Positions 47,972-56,896 of a stretch of 64,000 nucleotides of DNA are shown piece after piece. The position numbers were made by a program, and so were the translations under genes. This DNA is from Candidatus Nitronauta litoralis (GTDB taxonomy: Bacteria; Nitrospinota; Nitrospinia; Nitrospinales; Nitrospinaceae). The notes under the pieces are model-generated. The model was given only the letters and a program-made list of their open reading frames with translations. It did not search any database and was not told the DNA's origin. The DNA is taken from NCBI GenBank assembly GCA_015698285.1, contig CP048685.1:3784060-3848059 (forward strand), read 5' to 3'. How positions within the stretch are numbered: position 1 is the stretch's first letter; each line of letters starts with the position of its first letter.

Positions 47972-48868
47972 TTGAAAAACATCCCAGAACGGTTGCGGCA
48001 CCAACACAACCAGTTTTTCGAGGTTATTGTGGCTCTGACACTTCAGCAAGTAAAAGACAGTAAAATAGCTTCCCCGCCCGGCGCATACTTTAGTTTGAGA
48101 GAAGCGATAGAAAACCCGGACTCCTCCATTGCAGATTTCAGCTCAATCATCGGCGCCGACCCTGCTCTGGCAGCCCGACTTTTAAAAGTTGTTAATTCGC
48201 CGTTTTATGGCCTCACAGCTAAAGTAGAAACAATCCCGCATGCCCTGAACATTATCGGCTCGGATCAATTAGCCGACCTTGCCCTGGCTACGTCGGTTGC
48301 GTCCCAGTTTGACGGGATGAAAAATGTAGGAATCGACCTGGAAGCTTTCTGGAAACATTCCGTTGGTGTAGGAGTTGCCGCAAGAAATATGGCGAAGTTT
48401 CTGAATCTACCTGACGTTGACCGCTACTATCTTGCCGGCATGTTGCATGATATAGGGAAATTAATTTTATATCGAGAAGCACCGGGACAAATTGAAACTG
48501 TGCTCGCTCAATTTGATGCCAATAACGATGGAAGTATGTTGGCTTTCGAAGAAAAACTGATGGGTTTTAATCATTCACAGGTCGGCAGCATCCTGTTAAA
48601 TGAATGGAAACTCCCCTCCAGTATAGTAAATTCGGTCAAAGGTCACCATGACCCGTCGAAGGCAAAAGACAACCAACAGGAAGCGGCGGTTATTCATGTA
48701 GCTGATTTTCTGGTATACGAAATGAAACTTGGCAGCAGCGGTGAACCTATACTACCCCCACTGCACAAAACGTGGTTGAAGGAACTCAACCTGACCATTG
48801 ACTTTATTAACGAAGCAAAGCCGGTGATAATTGAAGAAACAGAAAAGGCACTCGAGATGTTTCTTTAA
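47972..48868 (+). CDS. HDOD-domain signalling protein
   Basis: A 298-residue protein made almost entirely of one HDOD domain. Residues ADPALAARLLKVVNSPFYG (62-80) form the conserved helical core, and the HD pair is kept as LHD at 158-160 (GMLHDIGKL). The C-terminal part has HHDPS and HVADFL. HDOD proteins usually act as signalling adaptors, but the kept HD pair leaves open phosphohydrolase activity. It begins with a TTG at 47972, since no early ATG exists. A second HDOD gene with a zinc ribbon lies at 56897. Confidence 0.88.
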   Translation: MKNIPERLRHQHNQFFEVIVALTLQQVKDSKIASPPGAYFSLREAIENPDSSIADFSSIIGADPALAARLLKVVNSPFYGLTAKVETIPHALNIIGSDQLADLALATSVASQFDGMKNVGIDLEAFWKHSVGVGVAARNMAKFLNLPDVDRYYLAGMLHDIGKLILYREAPGQIETVLAQFDANNDGSMLAFEEKLMGFNHSQVGSILLNEWKLPSSIVNSVKGHHDPSKAKDNQQEAAVIHVADFLVYEMKLGSSGEPILPPLHKTWLKELNLTIDFINEAKPVIIEETEKALEMFL

Positions 48869-48890
48869 AACCATCTTTTCAACAAATTAT

Positions 48891-49856
48891 TCATACCAAT
48901 TCAATCAAGGAAACTTCTGGCGGACAATTAAACCGAAGAGGCACCACCAGATGACCGATTCCCCGAGTCACGTAGGTCTGTCTTCCTTTTTCTTCCACCA
49001 ATCCTGCGATATATTTTTTATTGCGTATTCCTGGTAAAAAGGGTGGACCAATAAACGGGAGCACTACCTGTCCACCATGAGTATGCCCAGAAAGAATCAA
49101 TTCAGCAGACAACCCAGGGTTCCATTGAAACTCTTCATTAACTTCCGGATTATGGCTCAATAAAATTCGCGTTCGCCCGTGATCCACTTTTCGATAAGCC
49201 TTTCTGAGGGAAAATGAATCCTGCCACAAGTCGTCCACCCCAATTAATTGAATACTATCTCTTCCCCGTTGCAATTCTACCCGGTCATTTCGAAGCCATT
49301 GGGCTCCCAACCCCTTGGAAAACCTATCAATGAGGTATTGAGTTGCTTCAGGACCACTCCAGAAATCATGATTACCCAAAACCGAAAAAATTCCATGAGC
49401 GGGTTTTAAAACAGAAAGTGCCTCCACAATATTATCAACATACTGTTTGTCGAACTCATGAATTTCGCGCCGGTGAGTCCGTATTTTATGACCAATAAAG
49501 TCACCGGTTAAAACAACCAGGTCCGGGTTTTCCTTTTTTGCAAGAATAGCTGCAGCTTTCAGGTGATTTACACTCACCAGAGGAGATGAATGAAGGTCAC
49601 TTAACTGAGCAATTTTAAATCCCTTGAAAGCCTTCGGGAGGTTGGATATTTTGACAGGAACCTTCTCCACAACAATTTCATTTTTATCTGTATTTGCATA
49701 TCCTTTTCCAATACCCAGGGCAGACACCCCTAAAACTCCGGCCATTCCCTTGATAAATGCCCGCCTATCAATTAGAGGATTGAATAGTAATTCCTTTGCT
49801 CCAGATTCTTCACAAGGCTCATTTGATTGAGGATCATCTTTTTCTTTTGAATCCAT
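48891..49856 (-). CDS. Tat-exported metallophosphoesterase (YkuE-like)
   Basis: A 321-residue calcineurin-type phosphoesterase. Metal-ligand motifs: SDLH (Asp87, His89), TGDFIGH, GNHDFW and SGHTHGG. A twin-arginine signal (Arg31-Arg32 in DRRAFIKG, then a hydrophobic stretch) comes after 30 polar residues, longer than usual. Homologous proteins hydrolyse small phosphoesters or UDP-sugars in the envelope; substrate here is unknown. It is convergent with the HDOD gene and divergent from a 49-residue membrane-protein gene. Confidence 0.88.
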   Translation of the reverse strand: MDSKEKDDPQSNEPCEESGAKELLFNPLIDRRAFIKGMAGVLGVSALGIGKGYANTDKNEIVVEKVPVKISNLPKAFKGFKIAQLSDLHSSPLVSVNHLKAAAILAKKENPDLVVLTGDFIGHKIRTHRREIHEFDKQYVDNIVEALSVLKPAHGIFSVLGNHDFWSGPEATQYLIDRFSKGLGAQWLRNDRVELQRGRDSIQLIGVDDLWQDSFSLRKAYRKVDHGRTRILLSHNPEVNEEFQWNPGLSAELILSGHTHGGQVVLPFIGPPFLPGIRNKKYIAGLVEEKGRQTYVTRGIGHLVVPLRFNCPPEVSLIELV

Positions 49857-50041
49857 AGACCTTTACCCTGAACTCCGAAAGGTTGAAGTTTTTGGAAAAT
49901 TGTTCATGGGCGTTTGCTAAACAAAAACCGCAACCATACGGACATTTTTGCCGCTTATTTTTGGTGCTGGCATTAAGTTTAGGCTGATTCCTTCCGAAAC
50001 TATAGTAGAGAATGGGATAACAATAGGAAGGAGAAAAATTC

Positions 50042-50191
50042 ATGGCCAGTCCAAAGGCGAGTTTGGGTATTTCAGCGGAAACCAGCCTAACCACAAACCC
50101 GGGCTCAGTATCTTCATTTGTCTGGAAATCGGTAGGTGCAGCTATTTGCGGAGCGGCAATCCCGGGAGTGATTTTCTATTTCCTTTTCTAA
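50042..50191 (+). CDS. 49-residue membrane protein
   Basis: A small open reading frame too short for most ORF screens. It begins MASPKASLGISAETS, then SFVWKSVGAAICGAAIPG and a C-terminal VIFYFLF, forming one tail-type membrane span (about residues 26-48). Support for translation is strong: AGGAAGGAG lies about nine bases before the ATG. It is divergent from the metallophosphoesterase and convergent with the secretin-like gene. I do not recognise the family. Confidence 0.6.
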   Translation: MASPKASLGISAETSLTTNPGSVSSFVWKSVGAAICGAAIPGVIFYFLF

Positions 50192-50244
50192 CCAATAAAT
50201 CTCCAAAACCTGGAAATGAGAGAAATCTATTCGTAATTCCTGCC

Positions 50245-51156
50245 CTAATCCGCAACCTCTACTTTAAAAAAAACAGATCGGTTTTCATGGCTTCTGCTTT
50301 GGCTGGAACCAGAAATCCTGTTATTGCTTCTATTGGTATGTGTGAGCAACCCGCCAATTTCGATCCATTCCCCTATTTTCCCACTTGCCGTAGTTTGCAC
50401 TTCCTGAACCTGAATCCCACGTGCATTTAACTTTGAAACTGTAGGATTAATTTCCAGTGTCACTATATCTCCGTTTACTTTTGGAAGAACACTGAAACCA
50501 GTTGGAACATCCTCAAAAGAGGTGCTTTGCGAACGGGTTGAAAAGGGGCCTACCCCCTGTGTAACCGTGGTTTGAACAGGAATACGCTGACTGATATAAA
50601 TGGTAGCAGGACGACCTTCCAAAGTTGTCACCTGTTGCGTATGACGTTCATCAAGAGTCCTGCTGTTTTCACCAATTGTTCCGCTTACCACGCCCCTGTT
50701 TCCGCCAATGGTACCGGTGACACCGCCCCCACCGCGATTTGCAGGCGGGATGACCACCCTCCCCCTTCCTCCGCCAAAGGGAATATTTGCTCCGACATCA
50801 ACAGAGGATCTCTCCCGTTTACCTGAAAGACCCTGTCGGACCGTAATGCGAAGATTGCGCAAGCGGGTATCCAACTGCGTCAATAGTCCCTGAATCATTT
50901 GGAGGTTTTGGGGAGATGATCGAACGATCAACTGATCATTCATACCCGTGACGGTTCCATTCCCCTGCAACAAAGGTTCGATAACAGGAATGATCTCACT
51001 AGCCATCCGGTTTTGAAGTTTGAAAATTTTAAGTTGCGATTGAGAATAGACAGGACTTGCTATAAAAAAAATCAAAAGGATAAGAGCCAAACCTGCTGGC
51101 ACAAGCAGCCGGTTTGCTATGCCACAGTTTCGTTCATTTGAAAGAAGTGGATCCAT
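50245..51156 (-). CDS. Secretin-like exported protein (short)
   Basis: A 303-residue protein with an N-terminal signal (residues 18-38, ending SQS). Residues 40-105 resemble the secretin N-domain (LQNRMASEIIPVIEPLLQGNGTVTGMNDQLIVRSSP), followed by a Gly-rich linker and then the family signature of the secretin barrel (EGRPATIYISQRIPV, FEDVPTGFSVLPKVNGDIVTLEINPTVS, TTASGKIGEWIEIGGL). The usual end of the secretin domain is missing, and the length is well below full secretins. I use the ATG at 51156; the start lies inside the end of the upstream gene, suggesting coupling. It may be a channel-like or adaptor variant. Confidence 0.75.
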   Translation of the reverse strand: MDPLLSNERNCGIANRLLVPAGLALILLIFFIASPVYSQSQLKIFKLQNRMASEIIPVIEPLLQGNGTVTGMNDQLIVRSSPQNLQMIQGLLTQLDTRLRNLRITVRQGLSGKRERSSVDVGANIPFGGGRGRVVIPPANRGGGGVTGTIGGNRGVVSGTIGENSRTLDERHTQQVTTLEGRPATIYISQRIPVQTTVTQGVGPFSTRSQSTSFEDVPTGFSVLPKVNGDIVTLEINPTVSKLNARGIQVQEVQTTASGKIGEWIEIGGLLTHTNRSNNRISGSSQSRSHENRSVFFKVEVAD

Positions 51157-51392
51157 TGTTCCAAATAGAATATTTTGCAAACAACCGGGTCGCGCATATC
51201 AAAAAACTTTGCGCCCTGGAACTCTTCCCGGTCCAGCTCTTCAACATTATTAAGACGCTGGCACCAAATACCGAGTTTCACGGCTGCTTCCAGTTTACCA
51301 TTCAGGAAATTTTCGTTTTCAAACTCCAGAACTGTCAATTTCCCATCTTTTGATTTTAACACAAGCAAATATGCCTGCGTGTCGCTTTCCAT
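51117..51392 (-). CDS. Small protein coupled to the secretin-like gene
   Basis: An unrecognised 91-residue soluble protein. It is acidic, with two Cys and several aromatics (LGIWCQRLNNVEEL, KIFYLEQWIHFF). AGGGG lies about nine bases before the ATG, and its last 40 bases overlap the start of the secretin-like gene. The overlap implies translational coupling. There is no signal peptide, so a partner role inside the cell or in assembly is possible. polA begins 78 bases away in the other part of the minus strand. Confidence 0.65.
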   Translation of the reverse strand: MESDTQAYLLVLKSKDGKLTVLEFENENFLNGKLEAAVKLGIWCQRLNNVEELDREEFQGAKFFDMRDPVVCKIFYLEQWIHFFQMNETVA

Positions 51393-51470
51393 CTAATACA
51401 CCCCTGAAAATAAAGATTTTATCGTCTATTCCAAGTTAAAGGTTAAAAGGAAACCTGTCAAATAAAGTAT

Positions 51471-54158
51471 TTACTTGGCATCACGCCAATTTTGCCCCCA
51501 GGCCATATCGACCACCAAAGGCACTTTTAACTTGAAAACTCCTTCCATTTCCTTACGAACCAACTTCTCCAGCTTATTCTTTTCATTACTCGGACATTCA
51601 AAAACAAGTTCATCGTGAACCTGTAATATCATTCTCGATTTGAAATTATTCTTGTTGAGGTGTTGATGTAAACGAATCATCGCAATTTTTATCAAGTCCG
51701 CCGCACTTCCTTGTACGGGAGAATTGATTGCGATGCGTTCAGTAGCTTCACGAAGCTGCCTGTTTTTACTGTGGATATCCGGAAGGTAACGTCGTCGATC
51801 AAGCAGTGTAGTGGAATACCCTCGGCCCCTCACCTGTTCTATCGTGGACTCCATGAACTGTTTCACGTTCTTGTACAGTTCGAAATATTTCTCTATAAAT
51901 GTTTTCGCCTCCTTTGGCGAGATTTTCAATTGACGGGAAAGGCCAAAGGCGCTCAAACCATAAACAATTCCAAAGTTGACTGCTTTAGCAATTCTTCTCG
52001 AATCCTCTCCAACCTCGTCCAGTGAGGTTCCAAAGATTTCTGCCGCTGTTCTCGTATGAATGTCTTCTCCTTTTTCAAAAGCCTGGACCAGAGCAGGGTC
52101 ATTGGACAAGTGAGCCAACACCCGGAGTTCAATCTGGGAATAGTCGGCAGCAAGAAGCTCACATCCTTCATCGGCAACAAAAGCTTTCCGGATCTCCTTA
52201 CCCAACTTTGTTCGAATAGGAATGTTCTGTAAATTAGGATCACTGCTGCTCAGCCGACCTGTTGCGGCAACCGTTTGGTTATAAGACGTATGCACCCTTC
52301 CTGTCTTTTCAAATATCTCACCAGGAAGAGAATCAACGTAAGTAGATTTTAATTTTGCCATTTGCCTGTAGGTCAGAATTTTATCTGGGAGGGGGTGTTT
52401 GGAGGCTAATTCCTCCAGGACTTTTACATCGGTGGAGAATCCTGTTTTGGTTTTTTTAACCACAGGCAGATTTAGCTTCTCAAACAGGATAACCGCAAGT
52501 TGTTTGGGAGAATTAACATTAAACTCTTCCTCCGCAAGCAGATGAATTTCTTTTTCCAGTCCTGCCATATCTTTTTTAAGAACTTTGGATAATTCACCAA
52601 GATGCTCTTGATTCAACTTGATTCCCGTCAATTCCATAGACGCAAGTACATCGATCAAAGGCATTTCAATTTCTTCGAATAGTTTTTTTTCTGCGTCCTT
52701 TAATTGAGGCTTAAGCTTTTGGGTAAGTTGAAGAGTCACATCGGCATCTTCAGCGGCATAATCAGTCGCTGACTCAATAGAGACCTCATCAAAACCGATT
52801 TGTTTTGCTCCCTTTCCTGCGACATCTTCATAGTGAATCGTTTTTCTGTTCAAAAGCTCGAGAGAAAGAGCATCCATACTGTAATTCCGACGGGTGGGGT
52901 CCAGTACATAGGCAGCAAGCATCGAATCAAAATCAATTCCCTGCAAACCAACCCCTTCATTTTTTAAAACGATCAGATCATATTTGATGTTGTGTCCAAA
53001 CTTAAAAAGCTTGGGATCCTCAAGCAAAGGTTTAAGTTTCTCCATTACCATCTGCTTATTGAGTTGAACTGGAGCACCCAGATACTGATGGCCTACAGGA
53101 ATGTACCAACCACTTCCTTCCTTTATAGAAAAAGAAAGCCCCACGATCCTGGCCCAAACGGGACGTATCCCGGTTGTTTCAAGATCGACCGCAAATTTCC
53201 CAGCCTTTTTCAGTTCCTTGATCAAGGCATCCAACTGCTTTTCAGTCAACACTGCCTCGTATTTTGTATCCATCACTTCTGGGACCTGAGTTGATTCCGA
53301 ATCAGGCAATTCATTTAGGAGTGTGTTGAATTCAAGCTCCTCAAAAAGAATACGCATTTTTTCAATATCCGGGTCTCTCCGGACCATATCTTTAATTTCG
53401 CAATCCAATGTCATTTCAGTGTCAATGGTAACGAGCTTACGGCTTAAAAACGCGTTGTCTTTGTGGATTTCAAGCTTTTCCTTGAGTTTCTTTTTATCAA
53501 TAGAATCGAGCTTTTCATACAAACCTGCCATTGAACCATATTTTTGAATCAGGTCCGCGGCTGTTTTGGGACCAACACCTGCTACGCCAGGAACATTATC
53601 GCTGCTATCCCCCATTAACCCGAGAACCTCAATGACCCGCTCGGGTTTGACACCAAACTTTTCTTCAACCTCAGCTTCGCCCAGGGTTTTATTTTTCATC
53701 GTATCCAACATCACAATATCTGGCCCTACAAGTTGCATCATGTCCTTGTCGCCACTCACAATGACTACATGCATCCCGTTCCGCTCACCCTGCCGAGCCA
53801 AAGTTCCAATAATGTCGTCCGCTTCATAGCCTTCCCGACTCAGTGTAGTAATATTGAAGCAATCCACCAGTTCTTTAAAATACGGAAATTGGGCTTTTAA
53901 GTCCTCAGGGGGTTCTCCCCGATTTGCCTTATATTCTGGAAAAAGATCATGACGGAAGGTTTTTTCCTTGGTATCAAATATTACCGCCAGATAATCCGGC
54001 CCCTCTTCACGTACAACCTTCATTAACATTGTGGTAAAACCATATAGAGCGTTTGTTGGCATTCCTTTGGAATTGGTCAGGTGATGACGCACACCATAAA
54101 AAGCACGGAAGATGTACGCTGAACCGTCTATTAAATAAAGGCTGGGTTTCTTTTTCAT
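51471..54158 (-). CDS. polA: DNA polymerase I
   Basis: Removes RNA primers and fills gaps during lagging-strand synthesis and repair. The 895-residue protein has all three modules: the 5'-3' exonuclease (about 1-295, YLIDGSAYIFRAFYG, GDKDMMQLV); the 3'-5' proofreading exonuclease, with its catalytic acidic pair kept in VDLETTGIRP (a change often lost in Bacillus-type Pol I); and the A-family polymerase (AADYSQIELRVLAHLS, RIAKAVNFGIVYGLS, LQVHDELVF). Length is normal. It stands alone on the minus strand. Confidence 0.98.
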   Translation of the reverse strand: MKKKPSLYLIDGSAYIFRAFYGVRHHLTNSKGMPTNALYGFTTMLMKVVREEGPDYLAVIFDTKEKTFRHDLFPEYKANRGEPPEDLKAQFPYFKELVDCFNITTLSREGYEADDIIGTLARQGERNGMHVVIVSGDKDMMQLVGPDIVMLDTMKNKTLGEAEVEEKFGVKPERVIEVLGLMGDSSDNVPGVAGVGPKTAADLIQKYGSMAGLYEKLDSIDKKKLKEKLEIHKDNAFLSRKLVTIDTEMTLDCEIKDMVRRDPDIEKMRILFEELEFNTLLNELPDSESTQVPEVMDTKYEAVLTEKQLDALIKELKKAGKFAVDLETTGIRPVWARIVGLSFSIKEGSGWYIPVGHQYLGAPVQLNKQMVMEKLKPLLEDPKLFKFGHNIKYDLIVLKNEGVGLQGIDFDSMLAAYVLDPTRRNYSMDALSLELLNRKTIHYEDVAGKGAKQIGFDEVSIESATDYAAEDADVTLQLTQKLKPQLKDAEKKLFEEIEMPLIDVLASMELTGIKLNQEHLGELSKVLKKDMAGLEKEIHLLAEEEFNVNSPKQLAVILFEKLNLPVVKKTKTGFSTDVKVLEELASKHPLPDKILTYRQMAKLKSTYVDSLPGEIFEKTGRVHTSYNQTVAATGRLSSSDPNLQNIPIRTKLGKEIRKAFVADEGCELLAADYSQIELRVLAHLSNDPALVQAFEKGEDIHTRTAAEIFGTSLDEVGEDSRRIAKAVNFGIVYGLSAFGLSRQLKISPKEAKTFIEKYFELYKNVKQFMESTIEQVRGRGYSTTLLDRRRYLPDIHSKNRQLREATERIAINSPVQGSAADLIKIAMIRLHQHLNKNNFKSRMILQVHDELVFECPSNEKNKLEKLVRKEMEGVFKLKVPLVVDMAWGQNWRDAK

Positions 54159-54303
54159 TTATAGATTCCTGTTTATTCCCGAATAAAGATTGGTGCCTTG
54201 GTATTCAAAACACATATTTCGAGATATATTAAATAGAAGGCATTGAGGCACGCCATCATATCAAATAATAGACACACCAACTTATCTTTCTAATACTCTT
54301 ATA

Positions 54304-55695
54304 GTGAAAATGCCAACAACAAAAAAACCACGGAAAACAGTTCAAAAAAAAAGCTCCAAAACCACTTTAAAGAATAAGTCGAACAAAGCAGGTTCAAAAT
54401 CCCGGAACCCAGACTCCGCATATCTCCAGCAAAGTGCTCTGGACCTTCTTCATCAAGGCACTCCCATTAAAAACATATTCAACTTCCTTGCAAAACAAAT
54501 TGAAACCTCCATACACGAAACCGCAGCTCTCCTTTGTTATTTTGATTCCCAATCCATCAGGCAAGTGACAGGTCCTGGCCTTCCCCCCAGGTTTTTAAAA
54601 GAAATAAAAGATCTGAAGCATTCCACTTTTAAAAGTGTCTTTTCTGGGGCAAACCATGAGGAAAAAAAAATAATCTCCGCAGACCTTAAAAACGCTCCCG
54701 GCTGGAAGGCCATAAGCGTTGGGTCGCTATACCCAGCCTACCGGTATTGTCACACCGCCTTGATATCAAACTCAAAGGGTGCTTGGCTCGGAACCATTAG
54801 CCTGTTGACCCATTCAAAAAGAAAACCTACACAATCGCAATTTTCCTTTATTCAGAACATAGCGAAAATAGCAAGCCTAGCGATTGAAGATCAAAAGAGG
54901 AAAATTGAAATAAGAAAACTAAAAGCTAAAGCATCAAATGAAGTTGAGGATCGCACACAAAAAATAAGGGAAGCTATCCGGCAATTGCAGGATGAAATCG
55001 TTCAGCGAAAAATAATGGAACGAAGCCTGAAAACCTCAAACGAGAAACTCCAAAACCTAAGCAACCACCTCGAAAATGTGCGAGAAGAAGAACGCACCCG
55101 GATATCAAGAGAAATCCACGATGAACTTGGGCAGATGTTGACCACATTAAAAATGAAACTGGCAATACTCGAAGAAAGAACTCTCGAGGAAGGATTTCCT
55201 ATTCAGGAAGACATACAAGTGATGATGGGACTGGTAGAGACAACACTTGAAACAGTCCGCAGAATCTCAACAGAATTACGACCCGGCATCCTTGATGTAC
55301 TGGGGCTATCAGAAGCTCTTGAATGGCAGGCACAGGAATTTCAAGAACAAACCCAGATTAAAATACACAGTGAAATTCAGCGCTTACCTGAAAACCTCGG
55401 AAAGGAACTGTCGACAACCTGTTTCAGAATTTGCCAGGAAGCCTTAACAAACGTTGCCAGGCACGCAAATGCCAAGCATGTCACAGTTTCCCTGAAGCAT
55501 GAACAAGGAAAGCTCGAGCTTATTGTTCGTGATAACGGCAAGGGCATTACGAACGAACAACTATCAAGAATCACATCTCTAGGATTAATTGGAATGAGAG
55601 AAAGAGCCCAAAACCTCGGGGGTGATCTTAATATTGAACGCGCCGCACCAAACGGCACTGAAGTTAGTTTTTCTTTTCCTTTGGAATTAGCCTGA
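54304..55695 (+). CDS. Cytoplasmic sensor histidine kinase (GAF, NarX/DegS-type)
   Basis: A 463-residue kinase. No membrane segment is seen, so the signal is cytoplasmic. An alkaline N-terminus is followed by a GAF-like sensory region (about 40-200), a coiled coil, the HisKA_3 dimerisation domain with the phosphorylated histidine His272 in REIHDELGQ, and the ATP-binding domain (DNGKGI, GLIGMRERAQNLGG). The NarL-type regulator follows 60 bases later, so the pair forms one two-component system. I use the GTG at 54304; an ATG at 54310 is equally possible. Confidence 0.92.
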   Translation: MKMPTTKKPRKTVQKKSSKTTLKNKSNKAGSKSRNPDSAYLQQSALDLLHQGTPIKNIFNFLAKQIETSIHETAALLCYFDSQSIRQVTGPGLPPRFLKEIKDLKHSTFKSVFSGANHEEKKIISADLKNAPGWKAISVGSLYPAYRYCHTALISNSKGAWLGTISLLTHSKRKPTQSQFSFIQNIAKIASLAIEDQKRKIEIRKLKAKASNEVEDRTQKIREAIRQLQDEIVQRKIMERSLKTSNEKLQNLSNHLENVREEERTRISREIHDELGQMLTTLKMKLAILEERTLEEGFPIQEDIQVMMGLVETTLETVRRISTELRPGILDVLGLSEALEWQAQEFQEQTQIKIHSEIQRLPENLGKELSTTCFRICQEALTNVARHANAKHVTVSLKHEQGKLELIVRDNGKGITNEQLSRITSLGLIGMRERAQNLGGDLNIERAAPNGTEVSFSFPLELA

Positions 55696-55755
55696 TAAAA
55701 TAAAAAAAATGTTATCAGGCATAGACAGACACGATCTCTGTTATATAATAAAAAC

Positions 55756-56403
55756 ATGATTACTACTGACACGATTCAACTGCTGATCGCAGACGACCAT
55801 CCGATTTTCCGTCAAGGTTTAAAAACCGCCTTCTCTCGGTTTCCAGAATTTGAGGTCATCGATGAAGCTGAAGATGGATTTCAACTTCTGGACAAAATCA
55901 AAAACAAACAGTACAACGTTTTGCTTCTGGATATTTCAATGCCTGGGCCAAACGGGCTTGAACTTCTAAAGCAACTTAAAAAGGATCAACCTGATCTTCC
56001 TGTTTTGATTTTAAGTATGTATCCGGAAGATCGCTATGCGATTCGTTTCATGAAAGCGGGAGCCTCGGGCTATCTCACTAAAGAAAGTCCTCCCAGCCAG
56101 ATTGTGGATGCATTACGCAAAGTGTCCCAGGGCGGGAAATTTATGAGCCCTAGGTTGACAGAAAAAATCGCTTATGAATTCCTGGATCATGAAAAAGCTC
56201 CACATGAAACATTATCCGATCGGGAGTTCCAGGTTTTATGTATGATCGCATCTGGAAAAACAGTGACAGGAATCGCGCAGGAGTTGACCCTAAGTGTCAA
56301 TACCATCAGTACCCACAGAAGTCGCATCCTGAACAAAATGAAAATGAAAAATAACGCGCAACTAACCCATTATGCAATTCAGGCCGGGTTAGTTGAGGAC
56401 TGA
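55756..56403 (+). CDS. NarL/FixJ-family response regulator
   Basis: A 215-residue DNA-binding regulator, partner of the kinase just upstream. The receiver (about 1-125) has the acidic pair at Asp13-Asp14 and the phosphorylation site at Asp59 in LLLDISMPG; the C-terminal LuxR-type helix-turn-helix lies near 150-210 (LSDREFQVLCMIASGKT, SVNTISTHRSRILNKM). Receivers of this group bind target promoters as dimers after phosphorylation. The target genes are not identified here. Confidence 0.95.
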   Translation: MITTDTIQLLIADDHPIFRQGLKTAFSRFPEFEVIDEAEDGFQLLDKIKNKQYNVLLLDISMPGPNGLELLKQLKKDQPDLPVLILSMYPEDRYAIRFMKAGASGYLTKESPPSQIVDALRKVSQGGKFMSPRLTEKIAYEFLDHEKAPHETLSDREFQVLCMIASGKTVTGIAQELTLSVNTISTHRSRILNKMKMKNNAQLTHYAIQAGLVED

Positions 56404-56407
56404 TGGG

Positions 56408-56431
56408 TCAGGGAATTTAGTTTTTCCCTGA
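56408..56431 (+). terminator. Hairpin after the response regulator gene
   Basis: TCAGGGAA (56408-56415) pairs perfectly with TTCCCTGA (56424-56431) around an eight-base T-rich loop, four bases after the stop codon. The following TTATATTT is only a weak T tract, so it may be a partial terminator or an mRNA 3' end protector. Confidence 0.6.
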
Positions 56432-56493
56432 TTATATTTCCCCGAAATTATCCAGTTAGTTTCTAGAAGGCTTATTAAATAGTTTTTTGCAGT

Positions 56494-56526
56494 GAGGCAT
56501 CCGGTCCCCGGTTGCCTCTTTTTTTT
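56494..56526 (+). terminator. Strong intrinsic terminator
   Basis: GAGGCA (56494-56499) pairs with TGCCTC (56513-56518); an inner CCGG/CCGG pair extends the stem. Eight T residues follow. It lies 90 bases after the end of the regulator gene, downstream of a first hairpin, so it either backs that one up or ends a short RNA between them. Confidence 0.85.
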
Positions 56527-56896
56527 GGACAGCTTTGCATAAGTGGAATATTTTGGAACAAAGTGTTCACCACTACGAGGAACCGTTGCGAAGAAACAAT
56601 CCAGCCGGGCAACGCCCGGAAGAAACTGAAAAAAAACCTCTGGGTCCACCCCTCTGGACACTAAAGCTCCGGAAAAACAACTTGGCCGAGTCCCCTCTTC
56701 CCGTTCGCGATGACGGAATTTTTGTCTCTGTTCCTACCAGACCGACACTGCTTTGATACCGGGGTTATGCAAAGGTCTTCTTTTTTGGAAATAAGACGGT
56801 CCCCTTTTACTATTCGATACTTCGTGATACCATCCGCCTATATTTATTGTCCCCATCTTTTTTCTACTTTTCAGATCGTTTCCGGAATTTTTTTCC

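Larger units (their letters stand above)
56404..56896. other. Non-coding gap with two hairpins
   Basis: No credible gene is found. It holds two terminators (56408-56431 and 56494-56526), then a GC-rich stretch (about 56575-56730) with CCGGGC/GCCCGG and GTCCA/TGGAC hairpins that look like an intergenic repeat unit. The last 150 bases lead to the HDOD gene at 56897. The ORF at 56535-56756 has no ribosome site and no family-like composition. Confidence 0.5.

Noticed and set aside
49834-50094. Minus-strand open reading frame of 86 codons
   Set aside because: It overlaps the metallophosphoesterase start and the 49-residue gene, and has no ribosome site. Cys-rich CPYGCGFC was considered as a metal site but lies in a shadow frame.
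49948-50430. Plus-strand open reading frame of 160 codons
   Set aside because: It overlaps the end of the secretin-like gene on the opposite strand and the start of the well-supported 49-residue gene in another frame; no ribosome site is present.
56535-56756. Open reading frame in the gap before the zinc-ribbon HDOD gene
   Set aside because: No ribosome site, it begins just after a strong terminator, and its composition follows the GC-rich repeat-like stretch rather than a coding pattern.
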